From positions 14,259,001-14,323,000 of the forward strand of contig CM055876.1 of NCBI GenBank assembly GCA_029582165.1: a stretch of DNA of 64,000 nt, in the 5' to 3' direction. The position numbers and the translations under genes are program-made. Positions 1 through 10,663 of the stretch are shown here, piece by piece. A model generated the notes under the pieces. The model did not search any database. It had not been told where the DNA came from and saw nothing but the letters and a program-made list of their open reading frames with translations. Positions within the stretch are counted from its first letter, which is position 1; every line of letters starts with the position of its first letter. This DNA comes from Portulaca oleracea (taxonomy: Eukaryota; Streptophyta; Magnoliopsida; Caryophyllales; Portulacaceae).

Positions 1-1696
1 AAAGAACGGATCACCATGGGAGATATAGTCATCCTTTGATCGAACCCTTTGAACTGGAGGTTCCCTTAGATGTTAGCTTTCATAGAAATTTTGCGGATCG
101 GAATTGTATAGGTCAAGTTATACCTCGATTACCAGACCTAGGTCAGATATGGACAATTTGGATTGATGACCGTTTTTGAGGACCTTAGTGGGTGTTTTTG
201 GTCTCGAGTTCAATATAAGAGTTTTAATAGACATCCCGAGGTTTCCGAAACATACAAAACCAGACCCATAAGATGTCGGGAAGTCAAGTTTTGACCTATT
301 TTATGTGGATGCTGTAATCTGTCTTATTGATGTTATTTATTAATAAAAATGTTTTTGAGTGAAAGTGATGTTTTGATCTTGTTATGTGATTACTTGGAAT
401 GTGTTAGATGATTTAAAGTGTGAATTCATGATTGATAGGAACCTATAGTGTTCCTAGGGGAGGGTTAAGTAGAAGGTAGTTAATACTAACTTCGAAGGAT
501 GCGTTTTGATTAGAATAATTATATCTTTTTTAGGCCCGAGCTAATTCGCGTTGTTAGTGAGCTCAAGTGTGTTCGTCTTTGCTGTGAAGTGAAGTTAACC
601 AGGTAATGTCTATGCTCTAATCCCCACTGGGATGCTCTTTTCAAATCTGTTTTGAGAATTGCATCCCAAAAGGAGACTTTTTGTGGAAATGTGACCATCT
701 GTTTTTGGTAACTGTTTGTAATTGTTGTACTTTGTTTTATGAGTTGAGCAATTGGGTGGTCTTTTATAAGTAGTTTTGTTATTGGTTTTGATAACTTGGG
801 TTGGGTTGACTTGAGAGCTGTAAGCTGAGTTTTGCATAAGACACTAATAAATTCAAAGTGAAACATTAAGCGGGTTTATTGTTTTGATGCCTTTGGTAGG
901 CTAATGTTTTTTGCGTGCGATAACCCGGAGACCAGGATTTGGTATCCTGTATGAGTTATGTGTCAGGAGATCTGGGTTTCATCCCTGATATAGGATAGAT
1001 GATTTTTGTTGCCTTTGGTAGGCGATTGTTTTTATGCCTTTGGTAGGCTAATGTTTTTGGGAGCGATAACTCGGAGACCAGGATTTGGTATCCTGTATGG
1101 GTTATGTGTAAGGAGATCAGGGTTTCATCTCTGATATAGGATAAATGGTTTTTGATGCCTTTGGTAGGCGATTGTTTGGGCCTTTGGTAGGCGAATGTTA
1201 CTATAAGGGATTTGATATCCCGCCCGCATAATAAAATATAGATTGGTTGGGTTGAGGAAAACAGTTAAGGGATTAAAGGTTTGTGAAATGATTTGACTTG
1301 TTCCCTCTCCCTCAAATGAATTGAAATGAACTTAACTTGTTTTTAACGTTAGGGGTAGACATTTTTGAGATTTCCTCTCATTTTTTAAATGTTTTGTTTT
1401 CAGGTGAAGATCTATATGCTGGGGACGGGAATTAGAAGTGAGTATGACATGTTTAGAAGTCGTTAAATATGTTGCTCTTCTTTTATGAGAAACTTGAAGT
1501 TAGTTTTGAGTTTTATTTCTAAGTATGACTTTGTTAGTCTTACCGTTATTAGACAGTTGTATTTTCCTTCTCGCCTTGTATTCCTTCGGGGATACGGCAA
1601 TGACGCCCAATAAGAGTTTGAGTCTTCCGCTAAATTTTTGTCTGTTAACGTTAGTTTGACTTAGACTTTTCTATAATTGCATTTCCAGGGCGTTAC
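1..1696 (+). mobile_element. 3' part of an LTR (probably gypsy-type), truncated by window start
   Basis: No coding region is seen. The segment ends in GGGCGTTACA at 1687-1696, a common LTR 3' end in plant Ty3/gypsy elements, and unrelated repeat sequence follows at once. It contains degenerate tandem repeats (882-1200). The start of the LTR lies outside the window, so family and strand are inferred. The short open frames on either strand at 519-866 show no recognisable domain. Confidence 0.45.
882..1200. repeat. tandem repeats of about 150 bp inside the LTR
   Basis: The motif GCCTTTGGTAGGC recurs at least five times. A longer unit containing GGAGACCAGGATTTGGTATC and a following GATATAGGATA occurs twice, about 148 bp apart, with a shorter third partial copy. 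The repeat lies inside LTR-like DNA, where arrays of this type are common. No function is visible. Confidence 0.7.
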
Positions 1697-1910
1697 AAAA
1701 CCAGTTAACCATGATTAACCGATTCACAAAAATGCAAAACCTAAACCTAAACCAGTTCGGTTAACCTAAATTGCATTTTCAAAAATCCCAAATGGTTAAC
1801 CGGTTCTACTGGTTCAGTTTGTGTGGTTTTGCAGTTTGGTTTCCGATTTAGGTTTTGCGATTTGGTTTCCAGTTTAGGTTTTTTGTGCCCACCCCTAGTC
1901 ATCCGCCTAG
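1697..1910. repeat. degenerate MITE-like repeat rich in AACCGGTT/GGTTTGG motifs
   Basis: Alternating motifs such as CCAGTTCGGTTAACC and TTTGGTTTCC, ending in GCCCACCCCTAG, resemble the many plant hAT-type non-autonomous elements. No clean target duplication was found, so the call is tentative. Confidence 0.3.
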
Positions 1911-1947
1911 GGTGGTTAGCATGCGTAACTAAGAGTCTAAGACCAAA

Positions 1948-2091
1948 TTAACATTAATAAAACTTCGGGATTTTTTTTTGTGATGTGCCATTTGGTTTTT
2001 TAGTTTAGACACACTTCAAATTCTACACACTATCCCTAAAACCACCGCCACATCACAAAAAAAAAAAAAAACTGAGTTTAATTGATGTTAA
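1948..2091. mobile_element. short MITE with ~45-bp inverted ends
   Basis: The left end TTAACATTAATAAAACT and the reverse complement of the right end TTAACATCAATTAAACT match closely. Both continue through a T-run into GTGATGTGGC-like sequence. The element is about 144 bp and non-coding. The target duplication was not resolved. Confidence 0.55.
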
Positions 2092-2250
2092 TATTCTCTA
2101 CTAACAAATACGACCCTCCAAAGGTTGACCCGTTATGAGTCAAATGTGAAGCTTGGGATATTTTGATAAACAACCCCTAAAAGTGGAAGATTTCAAAACC
2201 TAATAATCCAATATTAAATTGATTTAAAATAGTGAATAAGTGTTGAAAAT

Positions 2251-2394
2251 ATGGATGTGTGACCTCCTGGGAACTGTTTCTAGGAAGTGTATGACGATGT
2301 AAGCGAAAACAAAGCATGCTAGAAGGACTTATGGTGATTTGATGGTCCAATTATCGATCCTTGAAGCAATTATCGGTAGTATCTATGGCCAGAG
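2251..2394 (+). repeat. Cassandra 5' LTR fragment
   Basis: GGATGTGTGACCTCCTGGGA at 2253 matches 5S box C with one change. The next 120 bp track the 3' LTR at 4979-5110 (for example AGAAGGACTTATGGTGATTT against GGAAGGACTTGTGGTGATTT). The LTR is cut at 2394 by the nested insertion. Confidence 0.8.
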
Positions 2395-2592
2395 TGTGAA
2401 ATAATGGACTTGAGCCCAATTCAACCCCAAAAGCTAGCTTAGTAGGTTGAAGCACCCAAGCCATTATAAACACCACAATATGGGTGTCAAAAGGCCGATG
2501 TGGGACAACTCAACACGCCCCCCTCACCATGAGGCGCAGACAACAACTGCGGGCGCAGCCCCAACATCAATGACCCTGGCTCTAATACCATG
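2395..2592 (-). mobile_element. TRIM-like LTR element remnant, minus orientation
   Basis: Read on the minus strand: primer site TGGTATTAGAGCC (2590-2578), an internal spacer of about 55 bp, a G-rich polypurine tract (at about 2516-2523), then an LTR of about 121 bp from TGTTGAGTTGTCCCACATCGG to TTTCACA (2515-2395). A PBS and PPT separated by only tens of bases is the TRIM arrangement. The expected second LTR is replaced after about 10 bp by an inverted piece of another LTR. Confidence 0.6.
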
Positions 2593-2593
2593 T

Positions 2594-2696
2594 GAAATGA
2601 TATTATTGATTATCTCAACGCAATTACAAATGAAGGGGAGGAAGGCTTTATATAGCCAACTTCCTAATAAACCAAGAAACAAGATACAAAGAAACG
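2594..2696 (-). repeat. inverted piece of the LTR found at 4478-4666
   Basis: This segment is the reverse complement of about 4500-4615, including the landmark TATATAGCCAACTTCC. It abuts a direct copy of the rest of the same LTR (2697-2781), so GATTATCTCAAC and GTTGAGATAATC face each other as a near-perfect palindrome around 2603-2720. Confidence 0.75.
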
Positions 2697-2934
2697 TATT
2701 GAGTTGAGATAATCAATAATATCATTTCTTCAATCTCCCTCCCTTTTCTCTAGTTTCACCAAATTATGGTGAAATTTAACATGGTATCAGAGCGGGTTTA
2801 ATTCCTACGTTGTGTTTCTTGCTTCTTCCCCTTATTCACTACTTCTTCCTCCATTTCACATTCAAACTCCAATTCCACAACCTTTCTTTATCCTCAACCA
2901 CCGCAACTGGCACCGCCACCTCTCCAGCGACCAC

Positions 2935-3120
2935 CGCCTCCTCCCGCCATCGTGATCGGTGACGGCCTCGCCGGTGTCTCCGCCGCCACAAAATTCCACT
3001 CCGAAGAGAATCCCCTTCCTCCTTCTCGAAGTTTTCGACGGCGTCGACGGTCGCGTTCGTACAGATTCCGTCGACGGCTTCCTCCTCGACCGCGGCTTCC
3101 ATATCTTCATCACTGTCTCT
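2935..3120 (+). pseudogene. captured fragment of an FAD-dependent amine-oxidase-like gene
   Basis: From about 2947 one frame reads IVIGDGLAGVSAATKF, with the Rossmann GxGxxG dinucleotide-binding motif. After a frameshift near 2995 the next frame reads IPFLLLEVFDGVDG and then RVRTDSVDGFLLDRGF. This order matches the N-terminus of plant FAD/NAD(P)-binding oxidoreductases of the flavin amine oxidase group. Only this N-terminal piece is present, inside a non-autonomous LTR element. It cannot make an enzyme. GC content is much higher than in the surroundings. Confidence 0.65.
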
Positions 3121-3444
3121 TTCTCTGGCTCCCACAGATTCGCCGATTTTGATCTCATCACCATCGTGAAGTTCGAAAGGGGTGTGGGGTTGAAGCTGAA
3201 GAGTATTTAAGACAGTACCGTTGGAGGATTCGAGATCGGGATTGGTTTCTTGATTCTTCTTGATTGGTTTTGATGAGCCTTGAATCTTGATTTATTCAAC
3301 CTCTGCAACGAACAGGAACCTTCTCCAGATATACACCCTTTCTTCGATCACTGAGAGAATCCTTCAATTCTCAACCTCTCGATTGCCAATTGCCAGATTA
3401 GGGTTTTCTTCTTCTTCTTTCAATTTCCATTGATCAGTTAAGGG

Positions 3445-3990
3445 CCACGAGCGATGAAGTGGTAGAAATCGAGAGTTTAGAAAAGGAGTTGTTGTCGCCG
3501 GAGAATGCTAACGGGGATGGAGACGACGCACTCTATACGGCTTCTTTTAAGGAGATGGAGGAGAAGTTGCTCAAATATCAAACTGTTGAATGGTTTTTGT
3601 GTTCTTTGCTGTTTCTTTTAGCTCACCCCTAATTCAAATGTGTACAAAGCTACTAGACCGATGCCATTCCCTTGTTTTGGTGTAACAAAGAAGGAGAAAA
3701 TTGAGAATGCTAAGAAAGAGCCTCGGTTCTCATATTTGCAAGTTGAGCTAGAACAGCCTTTCTGAAGGCACTAGGATTTGCAATGCCCACAATCAGAAGA
3801 TCATCATTAGGCCGCTTTCTCACACCAGAGCATGTGGGCTGAGATTGTACGTGCTTCCAATGCCATTTTGTTGGCATGAGTTGTTGGAAATGGTGTGAGG
3901 ATTGATTGATGCAGCTAAGCTTTTGGTGTTGGGTTTGAAAGCTTACCATCATCTGCTTTTCGCTATTGGAGCTGACCGCCTGTATCATAT
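3445..3990. pseudogene. rearranged captured fragment of an uncharacterised plant membrane-protein gene
   Basis: Forward, 3450-3630 reads DEVVEIESLEKELLSP and then YTASFKEMEEKLLKYQT followed by a hydrophobic run. At 3640-3710 another frame reads VYKATRPMPFPCFGV. The next block, 3710-3850, is inverted: the minus strand reads GVRKRPNDDLLIVGIANPSA followed by FRKAVLAQLANMR. From memory these pieces occur in order in one conserved plant membrane protein with a PH-like domain, but I could not check this. If so, the 3' part was captured in opposite orientation. Confidence 0.4.
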
Positions 3991-4840
3991 CAGCGGTATT
4001 TGAAAGTGTTGTTATCTGTATTGGTTTCTTGTGTTCACATTTTTTCTGTAAATCTCGTGTGAAAATAGGGTATAATCTTTAGCATTGGGTGGAGATTTCC
4101 CTTTCATTCATCATGTCTGATAAGAAGATTACGATTGATCCATGTGATCGTCTCTTCGTTCTTTTGTCCGATCAACCAGGAAAGTCTCTATTAGGCCATT
4201 GTATTCGCCGGAGACGACTGTGATACCTGGAAAAGTTCGGCAACAATCAATCTTTCTTTCTCTCGTCATTCGGCTCCACGAAGTTCTTCCGTATCTACGT
4301 CCATTTCACCATTAGGAGTGGTGGTGATGGCAAGGAAGCTGTTGGAGTTTCAGTTCAAGATTTCAAGGTTGCACTGCCCTTCGTTGATTCCATTGGCAGT
4401 TATAGCAACCTTGTCATTAAGCTTTGCTAGGAATTGTTGGCAAATTGGAGTTTTGCCACCCTCCAATTTGAGGGGGGTGTTAAGATTAGCAAAGCTTGTA
4501 TTGATTTCTTGGTTTCTTTGTATCTTATTTCTTGGTTTATTAGGAAGTTGGCTATATAAAGCCTTCCTTCCCTTCATTTGTAATTGAGTTGAGATAATCA
4601 ATAATATCATTTCTTCAATCTCTCTCCCTTTTCTCTAGTTTCACCAAATTATGGTGAAATTTAACACAAAGAGATGTTAGGGAGTTATAGATGGTATCAG
4701 AGAATACCTAAGACCCAATAATTATTGACCCCCTTTGCACCCATAGAGATGAAACCATGAGTTTGTCACTGCCACAATTCCAACCTGATGGACGATCCAA
4801 GGCCTAATAAGGATGTTAGTTCGTTAAGACTAGGGGTGAC

Positions 4841-5130
4841 TGTAACACCCCATGTATAGTTAAAGTGTGGTTTGAAGGGATTGAAATGAAGACTTATGTT
4901 ACCAAGGTGCACCTTCCTTTTATGAAGGTCATCTGTTGAGAACTCTTCTGTTAAGCATGCTAAGCTGAAGTGGTCTTAGGATGTATGATCTCATGGAAAG
5001 TTTTCCTTAGCAATGTGTGAGCGACAAGGAAACACGTTGGAAGGACTTGTGGTGATTTTTGAGGTCATTCGTTGATCCTTGGAGACATTATCAGTAATGT
5101 CTATGATCGTGGAGAGGCTAGGGCATTACA
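4841..5130 (+). repeat. Cassandra 3' LTR with 5S rRNA-like region
   Basis: This 290-bp LTR begins TGTAACACCC and ends GGGCATTACA. Positions 4939-5004 follow plant 5S rRNA: AGAACTC, then TGTTAAGCATGC (compare 5S box A AGTTAAGCGTGC), then GGATGTATGATCTC and ATGGAAAGT (compare 5S box C). In this family the 5S segment is thought to supply internal RNA polymerase III promoter elements. The copy is diverged, so promoter activity is uncertain. Confidence 0.85.
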
Positions 5131-6229
5131 ATATGCGTGATGAAGAGAACGAAAGATTTGTCAACTGGCACCTTATCTTGCTTTCGTTGGCTCACAATAC
5201 ATTAGAGAAAGAATCTAAAAATATGGTAACCACATCAGGTTGACACATTTAACCTGAGCCTTATCTTGCATGTCCCTTAATTATCGTACCAATCTTTGTT
5301 TGAAGTGTCGACGTCTTCAATCCTGAGACTCACTCAGCCACTTTTGTGATCAACTATATATTATGAAGATTGTAACTGAAAGGTTCCAACATTGGACTTC
5401 CACTTTTGTCCCTTCATATAATGTCTAAGATCATGCACTAATTACTAGTCAAACGTTTATGCAAACAATGTATACTATGGGCGAAACGACTCAAGCTTAA
5501 CGTATAATCATATGAATAGAACAACTTATTTTCATTAATCATGAATCAACTTGAACATAGAGTTTATCATTTTTCGTATTAGTTATAAGAGATTCATAGA
5601 ATATAAAAGCTACTAACTAAGAAATAGAATATAGACTTAAATTGATCTATTCTAGGAAAACAATGAAGAAAAACAATAGAGAATTCAAACTACTTAAGGC
5701 ACGGTCAGATGATCTTCCTTCTACGTTGCAGCCTTCCGAGTTCTTCTTCGTCACTTACTTCATTCACACTTTTGAGGTGGAATAAAGGAATTTAGTGAAA
5801 TAGAATGACCAATATTTTATCCATTTCCATTATCTGTCTCAAAGTTTATCCAATGACCATTCCACGGTGACTGATTTTATAGGTCGCCCGTGTCAAACAA
5901 CTCATCAATAACAATAGTCAAAGCTAATGATTTTATATCTCAACATATATATATATATATGTATGTATTGACTGTTTTCTAAATACAGGTCAAATTATAA
6001 CTCAAATCATCAAGTTTCTTTAAAATAAAATTTTTAGCACATGTGCATATTCGCACTAGTTGCATAGGCACTAGTTGTTTTAATAACAGAATTAGACGAT
6101 TTTCATTATCTCATGTTTTATCTTGGTTCTAGCATAGTTTTCTCTACTCTCTAAGCTCTTAAATTTCATATTTTGGCTTGAATATTAAGGTTTCCTCTGA
6201 GAGTTTAGTGTTATTGCTATTATTGGATT
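5131..6229. other. non-coding spacer, nothing recognised
   Basis: AT-rich DNA without a supported gene. There is a short (TA)n tract near 5943-5960. No domain, RNA gene or clean repeat boundary was found. Confidence 0.5.
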
Positions 6230-6964
6230 GAAGAATAAGGGTTCATAACCTGCGAGGTGGAGCTCTTTTTTGTATTGTTGTGGACCAATTGGGTGGAAAA
6301 TAAATTATTGGATTTTTGAGAGGAGGCAATGGGATCCAGCGGAGGTTGTCAGCTGAGCCCTGAACTTGTTCCATGACTTTAGACAAGTGCAAGGAAGAGA
6401 AAGCTAGGATGGGGGTAGTGTGGACACCAAGAGAGATGACAGGTACCAGTTCCACAATTTTACAAACTGAATGTTGATGCTTCGAGGGCAAGTGATGAGA
6501 CGAATGAGATAGGGGTGATCATTCGAAATGACAGGGGCCAAATACAAAGATCACAACAAGCATTCATGGAGGTAGGATGGGAAATGCAGATGGGTGCAGT
6601 GAGGATAGGGCTCGAGATAGCAAAGGTGATGGGGCTGAGAAAGGTAGAAGTGGACTCCGACATAGTTAGTGTAATTTAGAAATGGAAGGCAAGAAGAAGA
6701 GATGGTTCCAACATTGGCATTATCAAAGCTAGCATCCTTGACCTAATAGCTATTTTTAAATCTGTTAAATTTTCTTTCATTAGATGGTGTGATAACAAAG
6801 TTGCCAATGAGCTTGCACGATTGGCAGTAAGTCAACGCCAGAGTCGTTTGTGGGTTGAGGTTTACCATGTTGGGTTTGAACCTTTGTGATTCCAACTTAA
6901 GTGTTTGAATGAAGTTGTTTGATGTTTGGTTCCAAAAAAAAAAAAAATATGAAGATTAAGGATT
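6230..6964 (+). mobile_element. 5'-truncated LINE tail with RNase H domain, poly(A) and degenerate TSD
   Basis: The body ends in an A14 tract (6933-6946). The flanks GAAGAATAAGGGTT (6230-6243) and GAAGATTAAGGATT (6951-6964) match at 12 of 14 positions and are read as the target-site duplication. The coding relic from about 6460 reads KLNVDASRASDE, GVIIRNDRGQ, VEVDSDIVSVI and NKVANELARLA. This is the RVT_3 RNase H domain at the ORF2 C-terminus of plant L1-type LINEs. An in-frame TAG follows VSVI. It is dead on arrival by truncation. Confidence 0.75.
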
Positions 6965-7892
6965 TGTGTAATTAGAAGTTATTTCAAGTACCATATTATC
7001 AACTTTTTTCCTCTTCATTCTTTACTTTATTTAATTTTCTTTATTGATATAGTTTTTGCTAGCATTAAAATTATGACTATGTGTTGCTAATCCGTAACTT
7101 AGTGTATGGATTTGTCCTTATCATATTCGTCGTGTAATCTTGAGTTGCGCTTTCATTACTTAATTTGCATTGGCTGATGATTTTTTTAAAAAAATCTTGT
7201 TACCACCATTGAATTGTTGTAAGGTTTGAGAGAATCTGATCTTTGTTATTTTAGGGTTTAGTTAGACCTTGAGAGAAGAGGTTTTAATATAGCGTAACTC
7301 GATTGATAATTGCTACTCATATACGAAAATCATCCAAGTTGTTAAAGGAAAATTTGGCTATCTTGTGATTTGTTGTCCCTAATTGTATGAGAATAACAAT
7401 TGTTTCAACTGAATCAACTTAATGACCTTTGAAAGAAGGATTAGGTGGTCTTAACATGTCAATTCCTTAGTTCAATGTATTTGTGCGTAGCTCTAGAAGT
7501 GTCTGTTTGTGATTGTATGCATGGTAGTGTAGTGAATCCATACCTGTTGCTTTCTCATATCTGGTTTACTTTTTGTACTTTTTTGTGTTATTCAAACCCC
7601 AATCATTCAACTTGTTACTTGCAGTTCAAGAGGATTTCGACCTTGGATAGTGTGAGACCTAGCTTCATGTAGATATGACAAACTGTATCCGTAAAATACA
7701 ACAATCACAAAGGCGTTAAGAAATTTATTGAGGTTGGCATCGAATAAGCTGCCAAATTAAATGAAGAGTTTATTTGTTAGTACATCTTATAAGTTGCGGA
7801 TTAGGCATGGTGAAGGTGCGTTATTGACAAATAACTTCAAAGAAGAGGAAGGACATGTTAAGAAATTGGTAGGGGCTTTGGCGATCGATTTA
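6965..7892. other. spacer without a supported gene
   Basis: Small open frames (for example 7445-7672) have no recognisable domain or splice structure. The MITE at 7893 inserted into this unclassified sequence, which resumes at 8657. Confidence 0.4.
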
Positions 7893-8146
7893 GGGTCCGT
7901 TTGGACCTGGGAAAACAACATGGAAAAAAGTTATTTTGGAAAATGAAAATCTTTCCTTTGTTTGGATTGAAGAAAAAGGAATGGAAAAAAATAGTTGGAA
8001 AATTGCATGGAAAATTTGGGGTTACAAAGAATAAAAAATTTTCCCTTCAAAAATGAAAGGAAAGTTATAGAAAAATTTTGGATCAAAGCCAACCTTTCTC
8101 TCCATCATCTCTCGTGGCTCCCTTAATTCTCTCTCTCTCTAACTCG

Positions 8147-8185
<39 letters not shown>

Positions 8186-8291
8186 CTTTTTCTATGACTC
8201 ATCTCTCTCTTTCTAACTCGCTTCTCTCTCTCTCTCTCTCTTCATCTTCTCTCTCTCTCTATAAGTCTTTTCTCTCTCTCTCTAACTCTGT

Positions 8292-8330
<39 letters not shown>

Positions 8331-8336
8331 AGTCTA

Positions 8337-8374
<38 letters not shown>

Positions 8375-8653
8375 AACTCCATCTCTCTCTCTCCCTCTCT
8401 CTCTAACTCCCCTCTCCAAATCACATCATATAATCTAGAAAAATGAAGCTTGACATTTAAAAGTCTCATGCAACATTTTTTTTCCATACATTTTTCTTCA
8501 AACCAAACTAGGAAAAGAAAGTTGAATAGAAAATCAATTATTTTCCTTCAAAATTTTACTTGAACCAAACAAGAGAAAGAAATTTACTTTACCCCAAAAA
8601 AATTTTCCTCCTAATTTTTTTTCCATCCTGTTTTCCTAGGTCCTAACGGACCC
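7893..8653. mobile_element. Tourist/PIF-Harbinger-like MITE (761 bp)
   Basis: The left end GGGTCCGTTTGGACCTGGGA and the reverse complement of the right end GGGTCCGTTAGGACCTAGGA are near-identical. TTA is duplicated on each side (7890-7892 and 8654-8656), the 3-bp target site typical of PIF/Harbinger. It is non-coding and contains long CT arrays. Confidence 0.8.
8128..8416. repeat. (CT)n microsatellite block
   Basis: Several long CT/CTCT runs are interrupted by TAACTC and TATAAGTC motifs inside the MITE. This is low-complexity DNA with no coding meaning. Confidence 0.9.
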
Positions 8654-8656
8654 TTA

Positions 8657-8967
8657 AAGATTATATATCGTGATGTGGAAGTATCAACTACATGTATTGG
8701 AAGGACTGTTAGCTAATTTAGAGAAGACTTCGTATTGAGGTTGTAATAAGTATACTCATTATCACCTTCGTTAAGGTTGTTCATCTTGAAAACAATGTAT
8801 GGATAGAGTGACAAACATTTCACGGACTTGGCGTGTTGATAGATATATTTCTAGAAAGTAATAAACTTCCTAGTCATACATATTAGGTGGGATGTATGCT
8901 ATATATGACATGGGAATAAAATATAATAAGATACATCTATCGCCCTAATGTATATTTCATCAGAAAT
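8657..8967. other. spacer between MITE and LINE
   Basis: About 310 bp of AT-rich sequence with no recognised feature; it is the presumed pre-insertion context of the LINE that begins at 8984. Confidence 0.4.
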
Positions 8968-9040
8968 AACATGTAGGTAGACAAAAAGCTACTCACTAAA
9001 TGATTCTCCAATTGTATTAGGTAGTAGACCTTGTATCAAT

Positions 9041-10202
9041 ATGGTGGAGAACATAGGAAGAAGGGCAACATCTGGATGGAGCAGGGAAGAACACGCCATC
9101 TATGTAGGAAACCTGCCTCAGAAGCTTGATAAGTATGGATTAAAAGGAATATTTGAAAGAATTGGCAAAGTTAAGAACGCAGTTATACCGGAAAAGAGAG
9201 GTTTATGTGGAAGATATGGATTTATTCACTTTTGGAGTAGTGATAAGGTGGAAGAGAGTATCAGAAGAATGAACCAAACGGTGGTAAGAGGATACAGGAT
9301 TTTGGTGCAAAAAGCTCGTGGAAGAGGAAGAGTAGAGGCAAGAAAAGGAAGACCAAGGCAAATATGGGTAAAAAAAAAAACAAAAATGAAGGCAGTAAGG
9401 AGGAAGATAATGGCACTGAGACAAGGCTTGTTGGAGAGTTAAACGAGGAAATTGTTGAATGGCTCTCTAGGAGTGTATTCTGCACAAGCCCACAACCGAG
9501 AGATCTTCTCACAATGACTTCGACCATAATCCAATCGGCTGGCCCAGTCTCGAGAATAACTGCTCTCAGCGGGTTCAAATTCATTGTGACACTAGCATCA
9601 ATTGAGGAGGCCACTGAGCTAGCCAACAACCCAGGAGAGTTGGAAGTATGGTTCGAGGATATAAGATTATGATCCAAATATGAGAATTGTGAGGTTAGAA
9701 GAGTATGGGTTGGCATTCACGATCTACATCCTCATGGATGGAAGTTGGAAAACTTTCAAAAATGTGTAAGTCCTTGGGGAAAGATAGTAAGTCTGAGCCA
9801 AGATATTGGTAATGTTGAGCATTTTAAAAACATGAGGGCTCAAATAGTTACAAAAAGCTTATCGAGAGTTGATGGCATGGTGTTGTTCACCTTGGAAGAT
9901 TGTACCTACAAGGTCTTTGTTAAAGAGGCTAACTCCTTTGTTCATGTCCCAATGTTAAAGGACTTTGAGAATGGAAGAAATATGATCAATCATCTCGGGT
10001 TGAATCACGACAGTGATGATGATTAAGGAAGCCAATTCAATTCAGCAAATCATGTACGCCATGCTAGCAAAAGCTCAGATCCAATGGATGCTGTCCAAGA
10101 AACTCAAGGGATGACAGGAGAAAATCAACCGTCAAGAATTCAAAATGGGAGCTGAAGGGTCTGGAGATGTTGCTAGCTAGCAAAAATTTGTCTCGAAACC
10201 AA
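9041..10202 (+). pseudogene. LINE ORF1, RRM domain, 5' part
   Basis: Starts at the ATG 9041 and encodes an RNA-recognition motif with RNP2 IYVGNL and RNP1 RYGFIHF (residues about 25-95), then a basic linker. ORF1 proteins of this plant LINE group bind the element RNA. A length change in the A-run at 9370-9390 shifts the frame; the continuation (9364-9672) reads on to WFEDIRL, where TGA (9670-9672) interrupts, then VWVGIHDLHPHGW in the same frame to about 10026, and a degraded tail follows. The distal part of ORF1 lies beyond the MULE at 22289. Confidence 0.75.
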
Positions 10203-10279
10203 CTCCCAGCAGCCAAAGGGAGTTATTGTAGCAATTCAGCAGTAATGGGTATATTGAAGAGGTTAGGAGTTTAGCTGAA

Positions 10280-10288
10280 CATTTTGAG
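10280..10288. repeat. left 9-bp target-site duplication of the MULE
   Basis: CATTTTGAG here is identical to 22278-22286 on the far side of the MULE. A 9-bp duplication is the Mutator-superfamily signature. Confidence 0.9.
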
Positions 10289-10340
10289 GGAGAATGCTAC
10301 ACTGACTCACTGAGTCAAAAACTCAGATGAGTTGGCAGCT
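10289..10340 (+). repeat. left terminal inverted repeat of the MULE
   Basis: GGAGAATGCTACACTGACTC, then ACTGAGT, AACTCAG and GAGTTGG. It aligns with the reverse complement of 22226-22277 at roughly two thirds of positions, with ACTGAGT conserved exactly. Confidence 0.75.
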
Positions 10341-10663
10341 GACTTGGCTCCCTCTCTCCTCTTTCTCTCTCTCTCCCTCTCCTTCTCTCTCCTTCCTCGG
10401 TATCCCTCTCCTTCTTCCTCGGTAATCTACTTCATTCCTTCCCTCCTTCACGCCTTCTTAATTACTCTTCCTAGAATCAGCCTACCCATCTCCCTATTGT
10501 TCCTTCTTAATTACAGTTTCAAATTTTGAATCCATTTCCCCCATTTATGCATAAATACGAGCTCTCTCTTCTAGCTCTCTCTTCTACTCGGATCTCTTCT
10601 ACTTTGTTCTGAAAATTACTCCATCTGCTCGGATCCCTTCTCCTCCGTTCGGAAATTTTTTTC

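Larger units (their letters stand above)
2697..4666 (+). mobile_element. gene-capturing non-autonomous LTR retrotransposon
   Basis: A partial 5' LTR (2697-2781) ends TTTAACA and is followed at once by primer site TGGTATCAGAGC (2782-2793). The internal region is 2794-4477. A polypurine tract (GAGGGGGG at 4470-4477) precedes a complete 3' LTR, TGTTAAGATTAG to TTTAACA (4478-4666, 189 bp). There are no gag-pol domains; the interior is filled with host-gene fragments (separate entries). An ATG at about 4112 opens a short stretch (DPCDRLFVLLSDQPG) resembling the start of copia gag, possibly the only element-derived coding relic. Confidence 0.75.
2251..5130 (+). mobile_element. Cassandra-type TRIM, 5' LTR split by a nested composite insertion
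   Basis: Cassandra is a non-autonomous LTR family whose LTRs carry 5S rRNA-derived sequence. The 3' LTR (4841-5130) is complete, TGTAACACCC to GGGCATTACA. The internal region (about 4692-4840) has a Met-type primer site TGGTATCAGAGA at 4692. The 5' LTR survives as 2251-2394, with a near-exact 5S box C region, and as its last bases at about 4667-4690 (TTAGGGAGTTATA). Between these lies a foreign insert at 2395-4666. No protein is encoded, as expected for this family. Confidence 0.8.

Noticed and set aside
2839..3164. Arg/Glu-rich ORFs on the minus strand
   Set aside because: They are antisense shadows of the captured FAD-oxidoreductase fragment in GC-rich DNA.
4939..5004. A genuine 5S rRNA gene
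   Set aside because: Only the middle and 3' half of 5S are matched, with many substitutions, and the segment lies inside an LTR with TG..CA ends and a primer site nearby. It is a Cassandra LTR.
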